A stretch of 5,777 bases of DNA, taken from Ruminococcus sp. UBA4275. GTDB lineage: Bacteria; Bacillota; Clostridia; Oscillospirales; Ruminococcaceae. Below, in pieces: positions 1-5,777 of this stretch. A model generated the notes under the pieces. It saw only the letters and a program-made list of their open reading frames with translations, did no database searches and had not been told where the DNA came from. The position numbers and the translations under genes were made by a program. The DNA is taken from NCBI GenBank assembly GCA_002395085.1, contig DGVV01000157.1, positions 1-5,777 on the forward strand, read 5' to 3'. Position 1 is the first letter of the stretch. The number at the start of each line of letters is the position of its first letter.

Positions 1-7
1 CCCCTTG

Positions 8-109
8 TCGCGATCCGCAGATCGCGAAACTCTCTAAGCGTATCAAGAGCTCGGGGGCTTGGGCGCCTGCGATATAGGCGCCCATTCCCAAATAGCATCG
101 CGCAGCGAT
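8..109. repeat. GC-rich cluster of three short perfect hairpins
   Basis: Three perfect inverted repeats follow one another. Arms 8-15 and 20-27 (TCGCGATC/GATCGCGA) enclose a 4-nt loop. Arms 60-68 and 76-84 (TGGGCGCCT/AGGCGCCCA) enclose a 7-nt loop. Arms 97-101 and 105-109 (ATCGC/GCGAT) enclose a 3-nt loop. The submotifs GCGAT and CGCAG recur between the hairpins. None is followed by a T-tract on the + strand, so they do not look like ordinary terminators. The stretch is clearly richer in GC than the AT-rich leader after it. It may be the edge of a dispersed palindromic repeat, a structured RNA end, or part of an upstream gene. The inverted repeats are seen directly; any function is inference. 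Confidence 0.5.
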
Positions 110-111
110 TC

Positions 112-133
112 CTTATTTTATATTACAAATAAG
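112..133. repeat. AT-rich inverted repeat in upstream region
   Basis: Arms 112-118 (CTTATTT) and 127-133 (AAATAAG) pair perfectly over 7 bp around an 8-nt loop. The stem is weak in GC and has no T-run behind it on the + strand. It lies between the GC-rich hairpin cluster and the leader of the ABC operon. It could be a protein-binding site or chance in AT-rich DNA. Confidence 0.25.
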
Positions 134-154
134 ATCAGCTGAAAACCACCTTAA

Positions 155-178
155 TTGTTATTAGCCCCAAAATAACAA
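155..178. promoter_or_regulatory. candidate operator: 8-bp perfect inverted repeat
   Basis: Arms 155-162 (TTGTTATT) and 171-178 (AATAACAA) are perfect inverted copies separated by 8 nt (163-170, C-rich). The centre-to-centre spacing of 16 bp would put both half-sites close to one face of the helix, as expected for a dimeric repressor. It sits about 90 nt before the ATPase start, in the AT-rich leader where the operon promoter should lie. No regulator gene is in the window, so the binding protein is unknown. An RNA hairpin is the alternative reading. Confidence 0.3.
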
Positions 179-181
179 AAG

Positions 182-213
182 TTGATAAAAAGTTGGAAAT
201 TCGGGTGTATGAT
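182..213 (+). promoter_or_regulatory. weak candidate promoter for the ABC-2 operon
   Basis: TTGATA (182-187) resembles a -35 box and TATGAT (208-213) a -10 box, each with five of six consensus bases. The spacer of 20 nt is longer than the preferred 16-18, so this is weak. Transcription would begin near 220 and leave a leader of about 45 nt before the ATG at 265. The palindrome at 155-178 would then lie directly upstream of the -35. No better promoter was seen between 1 and 264, but the operon could also be read from outside the window. Confidence 0.2.
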
Positions 214-252
214 CACCTTGCAGACGGAAAGACTGCAAATCAAATCTACTGT

Positions 253-258
253 GAGGTG
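253..258 (+). promoter_or_regulatory. ribosome binding site that decides the ATPase start
   Basis: GAGGTG lies 6 nt before the ATG at 265 and matches the anti-Shine-Dalgarno sequence over six bases. The same frame stays open upstream to 133 and has a TTG at 193 and a GTG at 205, but neither has a comparable site. This favours 265 as the true start. Confidence 0.7.
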
Positions 259-264
259 CTTGAT

Positions 265-1161
265 ATGGATGAATACATCGAAATCAAAAATGTAAGCAAA
301 TACTACGGAAAAAAGAAAGCGCTGGACGACATCTCCCTGCATATCGAAAACGGAATGTTCGGTCTGCTGGGGCGAAACGGTGCAGGCAAAACCACACTCA
401 TGAAAACGCTTGCTGCCCTGCATCCGAAGAACAGCGGCAGCATTACGGTATGCGGCATCCCGATTGAACACACGAAGGAAATCCGCAGCATGATCGGCTA
501 TCTGCCGCAGGATTTCTCCATGTATCCGACCATGACGGTGGAAGACTGTCTGGATTATCTCGGCATTCTCTCCGGCATGAAGCGTGCGGTACGGCGGGAA
601 CGTGCAGAGATGCTGCTCAAAAAAGTTAATCTGCAAATGCACCGGAAAAAGAAGATCAAGGAACTCTCCGGCGGTATGAAACGACGGCTTGGCATTGCGC
701 AGGCTTTGCTGCATGATCCTAAAGTGCTGATTGTCGATGAACCGACCGCCGGACTGGATCCGGAAGAAAGGATTCGTTTCCGGAATCTGCTGGGCGAAGC
801 AGCAGAAGCACATATCGTGATTCTGTCCACGCATATCGTCGGAGATATTGAAGCCTCCTGCGAAAAACTGGCGATTCTCGGAAACGGAAAACTCCTCTGG
901 GACGGAAATGTCCGCGCATTGCTGCATGAAGCAGAAGGAAAGGTCTGGACCGCTTCTGCGGACAGCCGTTTTCTGCCGCAGATCAAAAGTGTCTATACCG
1001 TGACCGGCATGGTCGCGATGGGCGGCAATACACTGGTGCGGATTGTCTCTGATGAGATGCCCGATATTGTCGGAGTTCAGCCGGAACAGCCGAATCTCGA
1101 AGACGCCTATATTTACTGCCTTCACCAAAACAACTGCACAGATGAAGGAGGTGCAGAATAA
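265..1161 (+). CDS. ABC transporter ATP-binding protein (ABC-2 exporter type)
   Basis: This 298-residue cytoplasmic ATPase should power the two membrane proteins encoded directly downstream. All nucleotide-binding motifs are intact: aromatic residues Tyr13-Tyr14 for the adenine, Walker A GRNGAGKTT at 36-44, Q-loop Gln82, signature LSGGM at 134-138, Walker B VLIVDEP at 154-160 with catalytic Glu159, D-loop at 163-165 and switch His190. Residues from about 225 to 298 form a C-terminal extension ending in a PNLEDAYIY segment (276-284), which is usual for ATPases of ABC-2 drug, peptide or lantibiotic-type exporters. Length is normal for the family. The start is set at ATG 265 by the GAGGTG site; a longer form from TTG 193 would add 24 residues before the conserved N-terminus and is unlikely. 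The stop overlaps the next ATG by 1 nt. The substrate cannot be read from the sequence. Confidence 0.95.
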   Translation: MDEYIEIKNVSKYYGKKKALDDISLHIENGMFGLLGRNGAGKTTLMKTLAALHPKNSGSITVCGIPIEHTKEIRSMIGYLPQDFSMYPTMTVEDCLDYLGILSGMKRAVRRERAEMLLKKVNLQMHRKKKIKELSGGMKRRLGIAQALLHDPKVLIVDEPTAGLDPEERIRFRNLLGEAAEAHIVILSTHIVGDIEASCEKLAILGNGKLLWDGNVRALLHEAEGKVWTASADSRFLPQIKSVYTVTGMVAMGGNTLVRIVSDEMPDIVGVQPEQPNLEDAYIYCLHQNNCTDEGGAE

Positions 1162-2408
1162 TGCTGCTCCTCAAAGAATGCAAAAAAATCGCGCGGACAT
1201 TTGTTTATCTGATCTTTTCAGCTTTGGTTATTCTGGATTTCCTGACGCAGTTTCAAAATGATCTCTTCCCCGACAACACGTTTTGCAAACCGGTCGAGGG
1301 CGTTGGATACTACGGCGAAATCTGTGATCCGCATCCGGAACTGATCATGCCTGCCGCAACAGAAAGTCTCCTGAACCATTATCTGAACAATCAGTTTACG
1401 ACATATCCGTTCGGTTTCTACCGCAGTGTGAAGCTGAATTCAGAAAAATCACGCAAAATCATGATGATTCTGGAAGAACTGACCGGTCAAACGGATCAGG
1501 AACTGAGAGCTGCCATTACGAACGAGCCAGAATCCACCTATGACAACGGCATTTCTGAAACCTACTTCGACTATAGGCTTCCCGAATTGGACATTCAGGT
1601 CGATTACGACACATTTCTGCTGTTAATGGAAGAAACAGACTCCATTCTCGGCGGCGGTTCATTCTACGCACCTGCATCACTCGAACGCACCTTCGGAATG
1701 GTGGATATGACCTACGAACAGGCAGCAGCGGAGTATGATTCTTTCGTCCGGCTGGATCATGTCACAAACGGCTATGCGCGCCTGTGGTGCGATTATCACG
1801 GGCTGATTCTCGGAATCCTGCCTGTTTTTCTCGTGGCAGCCTTCTGCACACTGGATCGCCGCAGCAAGGCGGATGCCGTGATTCATTCTAGGAAAACCGG
1901 TTCATTCCGGATCATATTGGTGCGCTTTCTCGCGCTGATCCTCATGGTAATGCTTCCGGTACTGCTGACAGCAGTCTGGGGTGATCTGCTCGTTACACGA
2001 TTCTATCCGGATATGCAGCTTGATCACCTTGCGATGTACAAGTATATGCTCATCTGGATTGTTCCGGAACTCATCGGCGTGATCGGAATTGATATGCTGA
2101 TTACAGAAGTATTCTCCGGCATTACCGCCATTCTCCTGCAATTTGTATGGTGGTTTTATGAATGTCTCACCACACAGCTAAGCGGAGATTTCAGCGTATT
2201 CCATCTGATTCTGCGGCACAACACTTTTCATAACAGAGAAATCTTTATGAACCAGCTGAATCTGTTCATTCAGAACCGTTGTTTCATCGCAGGACTTGGC
2301 ATTGTCTGTATGCTGCTGACAATACTGATCTACCATCTGAAAAGGGAGGGAAAATTCCATGGATTTCGAGTGCTTCACAAGCTGTTTGCGCATCAATCTC
2401 GTGCGTAA
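1161..2408 (+). CDS. ABC-2 type permease subunit with large extracytoplasmic domain
   Basis: This 415-residue membrane protein is probably one half of the transmembrane channel of the exporter. A basic N-terminus precedes a hydrophobic helix at about 11-29. A soluble stretch of roughly 180 residues (about 31-212) follows and is predicted to lie outside the membrane; it contains Cys42 and Cys55, close enough for a disulfide. Five more hydrophobic segments lie near 213-232, 251-275, 294-313, 316-335 and 373-391, and the tail is basic. One helix, a big external loop, then five helices fits ABC-2 family permeases, as does the basic loop 233-250 before the third helix. It has no nucleotide-binding motifs, so it depends on the ATPase upstream. 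A strong AAGGAGG site (1145-1151) lies inside the end of the ATPase gene, and the start shares one base with its TAA. I do not recognise a named family for the external domain. The permease role is inferred from topology and operon position. Confidence 0.8.
   Translation: MLLLKECKKIARTFVYLIFSALVILDFLTQFQNDLFPDNTFCKPVEGVGYYGEICDPHPELIMPAATESLLNHYLNNQFTTYPFGFYRSVKLNSEKSRKIMMILEELTGQTDQELRAAITNEPESTYDNGISETYFDYRLPELDIQVDYDTFLLLMEETDSILGGGSFYAPASLERTFGMVDMTYEQAAAEYDSFVRLDHVTNGYARLWCDYHGLILGILPVFLVAAFCTLDRRSKADAVIHSRKTGSFRIILVRFLALILMVMLPVLLTAVWGDLLVTRFYPDMQLDHLAMYKYMLIWIVPELIGVIGIDMLITEVFSGITAILLQFVWWFYECLTTQLSGDFSVFHLILRHNTFHNREIFMNQLNLFIQNRCFIAGLGIVCMLLTILIYHLKREGKFHGFRVLHKLFAHQSRA
2343..2350 (+). 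promoter_or_regulatory. ribosome binding site inside the preceding gene
   Basis: AGGGAGGG sits 8 nt before the ATG at 2359, within the last 70 nt of the upstream permease gene. It supports the early start that gives a 50-nt gene overlap, and it suggests translational coupling of the two permease subunits. Confidence 0.7.
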
Positions 2409-2985
2409 TGCAATGCCCCATATTTGTGCTGCGCTGCTGCTGACCGCACTGACACCGGTGATCTTTTCCCTCACTGCACTCAATGCACAATTATCTGCGC
2501 AGCCGCTTGAAATGTATCTTGCACTGACTGGAATGCTGCTGCTGACGCCTGTTTTCCTGCCTGAACAGGATGATACCGTCCGCGATGTAGTGCGGGTACG
2601 GCCGGTTTCCTATCTGCAAATCTGTGCGCTGCGGGTAATTGCGATGATTATTATTTTGCTGCTGTTGTACGCTGCTGTGATGCTTCTCATGCAGCACGGT
2701 TCATGTCAGATCAGTCTTTCTCATTTTTACGGCGGAACTGCAAGTGCAGTCTTTCTGGGCAGCATCGGATTCTGCGCATCGGCATTCAGTGATAATACTG
2801 TCATCGGATATATGACTGCCATCATGTATTTTATCCTCAATTTATCCGCGAAAGAAGAGCTCGGTGAATTCTATCTGTTCGGAATGTCCTCCGCTGCTTC
2901 TCTCAATAAAATCTGGCTGTATATCGGGGCTGCTGTGCTGTTTGCAATCTCCTTCGCATATCTGAAAGTTCTGAAAAAGATATAA
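2359..2985 (+). CDS. ABC-2 type permease subunit, compact six-helix protein
   Basis: This 208-residue protein is almost entirely hydrophobic. Membrane segments are apparent near 20-40, 50-67, 90-111, 123-142, 146-162 and 185-203, giving the six helices expected of an ABC-2 permease half without any large external loop. A charged cytoplasmic loop with LPEQDDTVRDVV (67-78) followed by an arginine-containing segment before the third helix resembles the coupling region of this family. It likely pairs with the 415-residue subunit and the ATPase upstream as a heteromeric exporter. It begins 50 nt before the stop of the previous gene, in another frame, from a strong internal Shine-Dalgarno site. No GC-rich terminator hairpin follows its stop at 2985. 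The permease assignment rests on topology and context, since no catalytic motif exists for such subunits. The substrate is unknown. Confidence 0.75.
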   Translation: MDFECFTSCLRINLVRNAMPHICAALLLTALTPVIFSLTALNAQLSAQPLEMYLALTGMLLLTPVFLPEQDDTVRDVVRVRPVSYLQICALRVIAMIIILLLLYAAVMLLMQHGSCQISLSHFYGGTASAVFLGSIGFCASAFSDNTVIGYMTAIMYFILNLSAKEELGEFYLFGMSSAASLNKIWLYIGAAVLFAISFAYLKVLKKI

Positions 2986-3013
2986 AGTACAGTTTCTTTT
3001 TCGTTTCTCCCTA

Positions 3014-3042
3014 TTGATTTTTCATCGGTGATATTGTATAAT
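3014..3042 (+). promoter_or_regulatory. sigma-A type promoter of the exporter gene
   Basis: TTGATT (3014-3019) and a perfect TATAAT (3037-3042) are separated by exactly 17 nt. The region is AT-rich, and transcription would start near 3049-3051, leaving a leader of about 25 nt. This is the best promoter in the window. It indicates that the fused exporter is transcribed independently of the three-gene operon before it. Confidence 0.8.
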
Positions 3043-3061
3043 AATTATAAATATACATAAC

Positions 3062-3067
3062 AGGAGG
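3062..3067 (+). promoter_or_regulatory. consensus ribosome binding site
   Basis: A perfect AGGAGG lies 8 nt before the ATG at 3076 and fixes this start. No alternative in-frame start upstream is needed, because the promoter itself is only about 35 nt away. Confidence 0.85.
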
Positions 3068-3075
3068 GATTCAAT

Positions 3076-4932
3076 ATGCCGCCCGGCGGAAGATTTGGAC
3101 CTGGGTATCTGACCGATGAAGAAAAGAAAAACAAACCAAAAGTCACAAAAGAACTGCTGATCCGCATTTATTCTTATCTCAAGCCTTACCGGAAACAAAT
3201 GGCACTCGTTTTGCTGGCGATTCTCTGTTCCGCAATTTTAACACTGATGCCGTCTGTTTTAACCGGAAAAATTATTGATGAAGGTCTGATCACACGCAAT
3301 CTGCGGGCACTGATCATCTTCATTCTGCTGTCATTTGGTGTAACGCTGCTTGCAAATCTGATCGGCATTCTCGAAAGCTATCTCAATACATGGATTGCAC
3401 AGCACATCACATTCGATATGCGCAATACGATGTACCGGCATCTGCAAACCATGTCGCAGCGCTTCTTCACAACCAACAATCAGGGCGACATCATTACGCG
3501 CATGACAAGCGATATTTCCGGTGTGCAGCAGATCATCACCAACATACTGACCAGCATCCTCTCAAACGCAATTACACTGATCGTTGCACTGGTACTGATG
3601 TTCCGTGAAAACTGGATTCTTGCACTGGTTGGCATGGCAGTTGTCCCGCTGTTTGCCATCCCAACGCGCAGCGCAGGCAAACGCCGGTGGTCGATTACGA
3701 AAGAATCGCAGGCGTGCAGCGATGAAATCAACGGCATTCTGAATGAAACACTGTCCGTCAGCGGACAGCTTCTGGTCAAACTGTTCGGCATGGAAGAAAC
3801 CGAGAATCAGCGCTACGAAGCGGTCAACCGGAAAATGATCGGGCTGAATATCAAGGAAAGCATGGCTGGCAGATGGTTTCGCATGGCACTGGGGACATTC
3901 ACAAGCATCGGCCCGATGCTGATTTATCTGGTCGGCGGTCTGATCATGATGCGCTATGATGAAAGCGTCACGGTCGGTCAGATCAGTGTGCTTGTCGCGC
4001 TGCTTGGCAAGATGTATATGCCGGTCAATCAACTGCTGAATATTCAGGTAGACTGGATTCGGTCTATGGCAATGTTTACACGCATTTTCGAGTATTACGA
4101 TATGAAACCGGAAATTGAAAACGCTCCGGATGCCATCAAGCCTGCCGCTGCAAACGGCGAAGTCGAATTCAAAAATGTACGGTTCTCATACGATCCGGAA
4201 CGTGAAATCCTGCGCAATATCAGCTTCAAACTGGAAAAGGGCAAGTGCATCGCAATTGTCGGACCTTCCGGTTCCGGCAAAAGCACGCTGATCAACCTGA
4301 TCCCCCGCCTCTATGATGTCACCGGCGGCAGCGTCCTGTTCGACGGCAAAGATGTCCGGTCTCTTGACCTGCGTTTCCTGCGGGAAAATATCGGTATTGT
4401 CAGCCAGGAAACGTACCTGTTCAACGGAACAATCCGTGACAATCTGCTGTATGCCAAACCGGATGCTACAGATGATGAACTGATCGAAGCCTGCAAACAG
4501 GCAAATATCTATGACTTCGTGGAGAAGCAGGAAGACGGTCTGGATACCGTTGTCGGAAACCGCGGACTCAAACTCTCCGGCGGCGAAAAACAACGTATTT
4601 CCATTGCACGCATTCTGCTGAAAGACCCTGCCCTTCTGATTTTTGATGAAGCGACTTCTGCACTGGATTCCATCTCCGAACAGAAAATTCAGGACGCAAT
4701 CGAACCGCTGATTGCTTCCCGCACAGGCATACTCATCGCGCACAGACTTTCAACGATTCTTGCAGCAGACGAGATTCTCGTTGTAAAAGACGGCGAAATC
4801 ACCGAACGCGGAACACATCAGGAACTGATCCGCGCAGGCGGTGTATACGCCAAACTGTACGAAACGCAGTTCAGCAAAGCGCCCTCGCTGCCGGATCAGG
4901 CTGCATTCAACTATTCAGAGGGCGAGGAATAA
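3076..4932 (+). CDS. ABC exporter half-transporter, fused TMD-NBD (MdlB/MsbA-like)
   Basis: This 618-residue protein is a membrane exporter of the multidrug/lipid type, with membrane and ATPase domains in one chain, so it would act as a homodimer or pair with a second half-transporter. A glycine-rich and then basic N-terminus (1-40) precedes six hydrophobic segments near 42-63, 77-99, 150-173, 179-196, 271-292 and 298-320. The nucleotide-binding domain spans about 361-600. All motifs are intact: A-loop Tyr372, Walker A GPSGSGKST 396-404, Q-loop Gln444, X-loop TVVGNRG 491-497, signature LSGGE 500-504, Walker B ALLIFDEA 519-526 with Glu525, D-loop SALD 528-531 and His556. Length is typical of the family. 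Neither neighbour encodes a second half, which favours a homodimer. The gene has its own promoter and a strong terminator, so it forms a single-gene unit. Family membership is firm; the exported substrate (drug, lipid, peptide) cannot be told. Confidence 0.96.
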   Translation: MPPGGRFGPGYLTDEEKKNKPKVTKELLIRIYSYLKPYRKQMALVLLAILCSAILTLMPSVLTGKIIDEGLITRNLRALIIFILLSFGVTLLANLIGILESYLNTWIAQHITFDMRNTMYRHLQTMSQRFFTTNNQGDIITRMTSDISGVQQIITNILTSILSNAITLIVALVLMFRENWILALVGMAVVPLFAIPTRSAGKRRWSITKESQACSDEINGILNETLSVSGQLLVKLFGMEETENQRYEAVNRKMIGLNIKESMAGRWFRMALGTFTSIGPMLIYLVGGLIMMRYDESVTVGQISVLVALLGKMYMPVNQLLNIQVDWIRSMAMFTRIFEYYDMKPEIENAPDAIKPAAANGEVEFKNVRFSYDPEREILRNISFKLEKGKCIAIVGPSGSGKSTLINLIPRLYDVTGGSVLFDGKDVRSLDLRFLRENIGIVSQETYLFNGTIRDNLLYAKPDATDDELIEACKQANIYDFVEKQEDGLDTVVGNRGLKLSGGEKQRISIARILLKDPALLIFDEATSALDSISEQKIQDAIEPLIASRTGILIAHRLSTILAADEILVVKDGEITERGTHQELIRAGGVYAKLYETQFSKAPSLPDQAAFNYSEGEE

Positions 4933-4941
4933 CAAGATTTC

Positions 4942-4984
4942 AAAAAACGCTCCGTGTACTTTTGCGTACAGCGGAGCGTTTTTT
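4942..4984. terminator. bidirectional intrinsic terminator
   Basis: Arms 4942-4954 and 4972-4984 pair over 13 bp, with six A at the left end, a CGCTCCG core and six T at the right end. A further 5 bp (4955-4959 with 4966-4970) extend the stem past one bulged G, around a 6-nt loop. The A-tract becomes a U-tract on the other strand, so the hairpin can end both the exporter transcript and the convergent cupin gene transcript. It fills nearly the whole 55-nt gap between the two stop codons. Confidence 0.93.
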
Positions 4985-4987
4985 CTG

Positions 4988-5743
4988 TTAATTGAGTTTG
5001 CCGTAATCGGCATCAGAGACCGGTTCGCACCACTCAGTCGATGCTTCCTCACCTGCAATCTCCAGCGCGAGGTGTGAGAACCAGCTATCCGGCGCAGCAC
5101 CGTGCCAATGTTTGACATTCGCGGGAATATTGATCACCGTACCCGGCGTCATCTCCACCGCCTCTTTGCCCCACTCCTGATAGTAACCTCTGCCGCCGAC
5201 ACAAATCAGCATCTGACCGCCTCCGCTTTTCGCATGATGAATATGCCAGTTATTGCGGCAGGCAGGCTCAAACGTCACATTATAAACCGGAACCTGATCT
5301 CTGGAAACCGGCGCGAGATAACTCTGTCCGACAAAGAATTCGCCGTAGGGATTCGGTTCACCGACAGGGAAGAATATCGTATTCTGATAGCGCTCCAGAT
5401 CGGATTCTTCCGCACCGGTTTCGTTCCACACCTCTTTGGCAAGCCGGAAAACCGCCCAGCCCTTCGGCCAGCCAACATACATGGTGGCGTGTGTGATAAC
5501 AGCAGCAATCTCCTCTTTGGTGACGCCGTTCTTTTTCGCATTCTGCAAATGATATGCAAGAGAACTGTCTGTAATACCGGATGCCATCAGCGAGACGACG
5601 GTAATCAGACATTTTGTCTTGACGCTGATTGCCTGATCGTTCCAGACCTCACCGAACAGCACATCATCATTGAGATGCGCAAACACGGGTGCGAATTCGC
5701 CAAGCTGATCTCTGCCTGCTGTCTGTACAATTTTATCGCTCAT
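4988..5743 (-). CDS. carboxymuconolactone decarboxylase-like/cupin fusion protein
   Basis: This 251-residue protein joins two small domains and is probably a cytoplasmic enzyme. Residues about 20-108 match the all-helical carboxymuconolactone decarboxylase (CMD/AhpD-like) fold: a KTKCLITVVSLMASG helix (42-56), His65 in SLAYHLQNAKKNG, and a VTKEEIAAVITHATMYVGWP segment (74-93). Residues about 140-230 form a cupin barrel with a first motif containing His167, His169 and His170, with Gln177 where many cupins have a metal-binding Glu, and a second motif PANVKHWHG (207-215) with His212 and His214. These residues likely hold a metal ion. The CxxC or CxxxH peroxidase pair of AhpD is absent, so a thiol peroxidase role is unlikely. 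Similar CMD-cupin fusions are widespread in anaerobes and mostly uncharacterised. The start at 5743 has a good Shine-Dalgarno site; an in-frame ATG at 5773 lies upstream of a likely -10 box. The gene is convergent with the exporter, with no sign of functional linkage. Reaction and substrate are unknown. Confidence 0.92.
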   Translation of the reverse strand: MSDKIVQTAGRDQLGEFAPVFAHLNDDVLFGEVWNDQAISVKTKCLITVVSLMASGITDSSLAYHLQNAKKNGVTKEEIAAVITHATMYVGWPKGWAVFRLAKEVWNETGAEESDLERYQNTIFFPVGEPNPYGEFFVGQSYLAPVSRDQVPVYNVTFEPACRNNWHIHHAKSGGGQMLICVGGRGYYQEWGKEAVEMTPGTVINIPANVKHWHGAAPDSWFSHLALEIAGEEASTEWCEPVSDADYGKLN

Positions 5744-5750
5744 GATAAAA

Positions 5751-5757
5751 CCCCTTT
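5751..5757 (-). promoter_or_regulatory. ribosome binding site that decides the cupin gene start
   Basis: Read on the - strand, AAAGGGG lies 7 nt before the ATG at 5743-5741. It supports this start over the in-frame ATG at 5773, which would add ten residues. Confidence 0.7.
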
Positions 5758-5763
5758 GGTACA

Positions 5764-5772
5764 ATATTAGCA
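5764..5772 (-). promoter_or_regulatory. candidate extended -10 element for the cupin gene
   Basis: On the - strand TG (5772-5771), one base, then TAATAT (5769-5764) resembles an extended -10 box. The -35 region would lie beyond the window edge and cannot be checked. Transcription would start near 5757 and give a very short leader with the ribosome site at its extreme 5' end, so this is tentative. Confidence 0.35.
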
Positions 5773-5777
5773 TAGTC

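Noticed and set aside
218..238. 6-bp inverted repeat TTGCAG/CTGCAA in the ATPase leader as riboswitch or attenuator
   Set aside because: The stem is short with a 9-nt loop, and no conserved riboswitch core, T-tract or competing structure is visible.
151..1128. 325-codon open frame on the - strand opposite the ATPase
   Set aside because: It lies antisense to a gene with every ABC motif intact. Its translation is rich in His, Gln, Cys and Phe without domain motifs, as expected of the antisense frame of a codon-biased gene.
2973..3002. 8-bp inverted repeat GAAAAAGA/TCTTTTTC at the end of the ABC-2 operon as terminator
   Set aside because: The stem has only two G-C pairs and a 14-nt loop, and it starts inside the coding sequence. 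Too weak to call a terminator.
3562..4743. Long - strand frames (156 and 185 codons) under the exporter gene
   Set aside because: Both are antisense to a complete ABC exporter, have unusual His/Gln/Asp/Phe-rich composition and no domain signatures.
5102..5770. 222-codon open frame on the + strand
   Set aside because: It is the antisense shadow of the CMD-cupin gene, which has recognisable domains and a ribosome site. No Shine-Dalgarno site or known motif was seen for the + strand frame.
5741..5773. Longer form of the CMD-cupin protein starting at the ATG at 5773
   Set aside because: The extra ten residues would overlap a likely -10 box, and the start at 5743 has a well-spaced AAAGGGG site.
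1..5777. CRISPR array, tRNA, rRNA, insertion sequence or phage genes
   Set aside because: I looked for regularly spaced repeats, transposase frames and RNA gene signatures and saw none.

Overview
The window holds five protein-coding genes. Four lie on the + strand and together form two ABC export modules; one lies on the - strand and converges on them. GC is moderate (roughly half). Shine-Dalgarno sites are strong AGGAGG types, there is a near-consensus sigma-A type promoter, and the protein families are typical of anaerobic Firmicutes. I infer a gut-type Clostridia member (Ruminococcus/Oscillospiraceae-like); this rests on general style only, not on a marker gene.

Layout. Positions 1-264 contain no convincing gene. 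First comes a GC-rich stretch (about 1-110) with three short perfect hairpins, then an AT-rich leader (about 111-190) with two further inverted repeats. Positions 265-2985 form a three-gene operon: a stand-alone ABC ATPase (265-1161), a membrane subunit with a large predicted extracytoplasmic domain (1161-2408), and a compact six-helix membrane subunit (2359-2985). The genes are translationally packed: the first pair overlaps by 1 nt (TAATG), the second by 50 nt in different frames. Together they make a plausible ABC-2 type exporter of unknown substrate, with one ATPase serving two unlike permease subunits.

Positions 2986-3075 are a short intergenic region carrying the clearest promoter of the window (TTGATT, 17 nt, TATAAT). 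It drives a fused TMD-NBD half-transporter of the multidrug/lipid exporter type (3076-4932). A strong A6-stem-T6 hairpin (4942-4984) follows and should terminate transcription in both directions, because the next gene (4988-5743, - strand) ends 3 nt away. That gene encodes a carboxymuconolactone decarboxylase-like domain fused to a cupin domain, probably a small cytoplasmic metal enzyme with unknown substrate.

Most of the window is ordinary accessory transport and metabolism. The items most worth a second look are the hairpin cluster at the left edge, the inverted repeat in the leader of the first operon, the asymmetric permease pair, and the cupin/CMD fusion with substituted motif residues. 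I see no CRISPR array, RNA gene, insertion sequence or phage gene, and I do not see convincing evidence of a new system.
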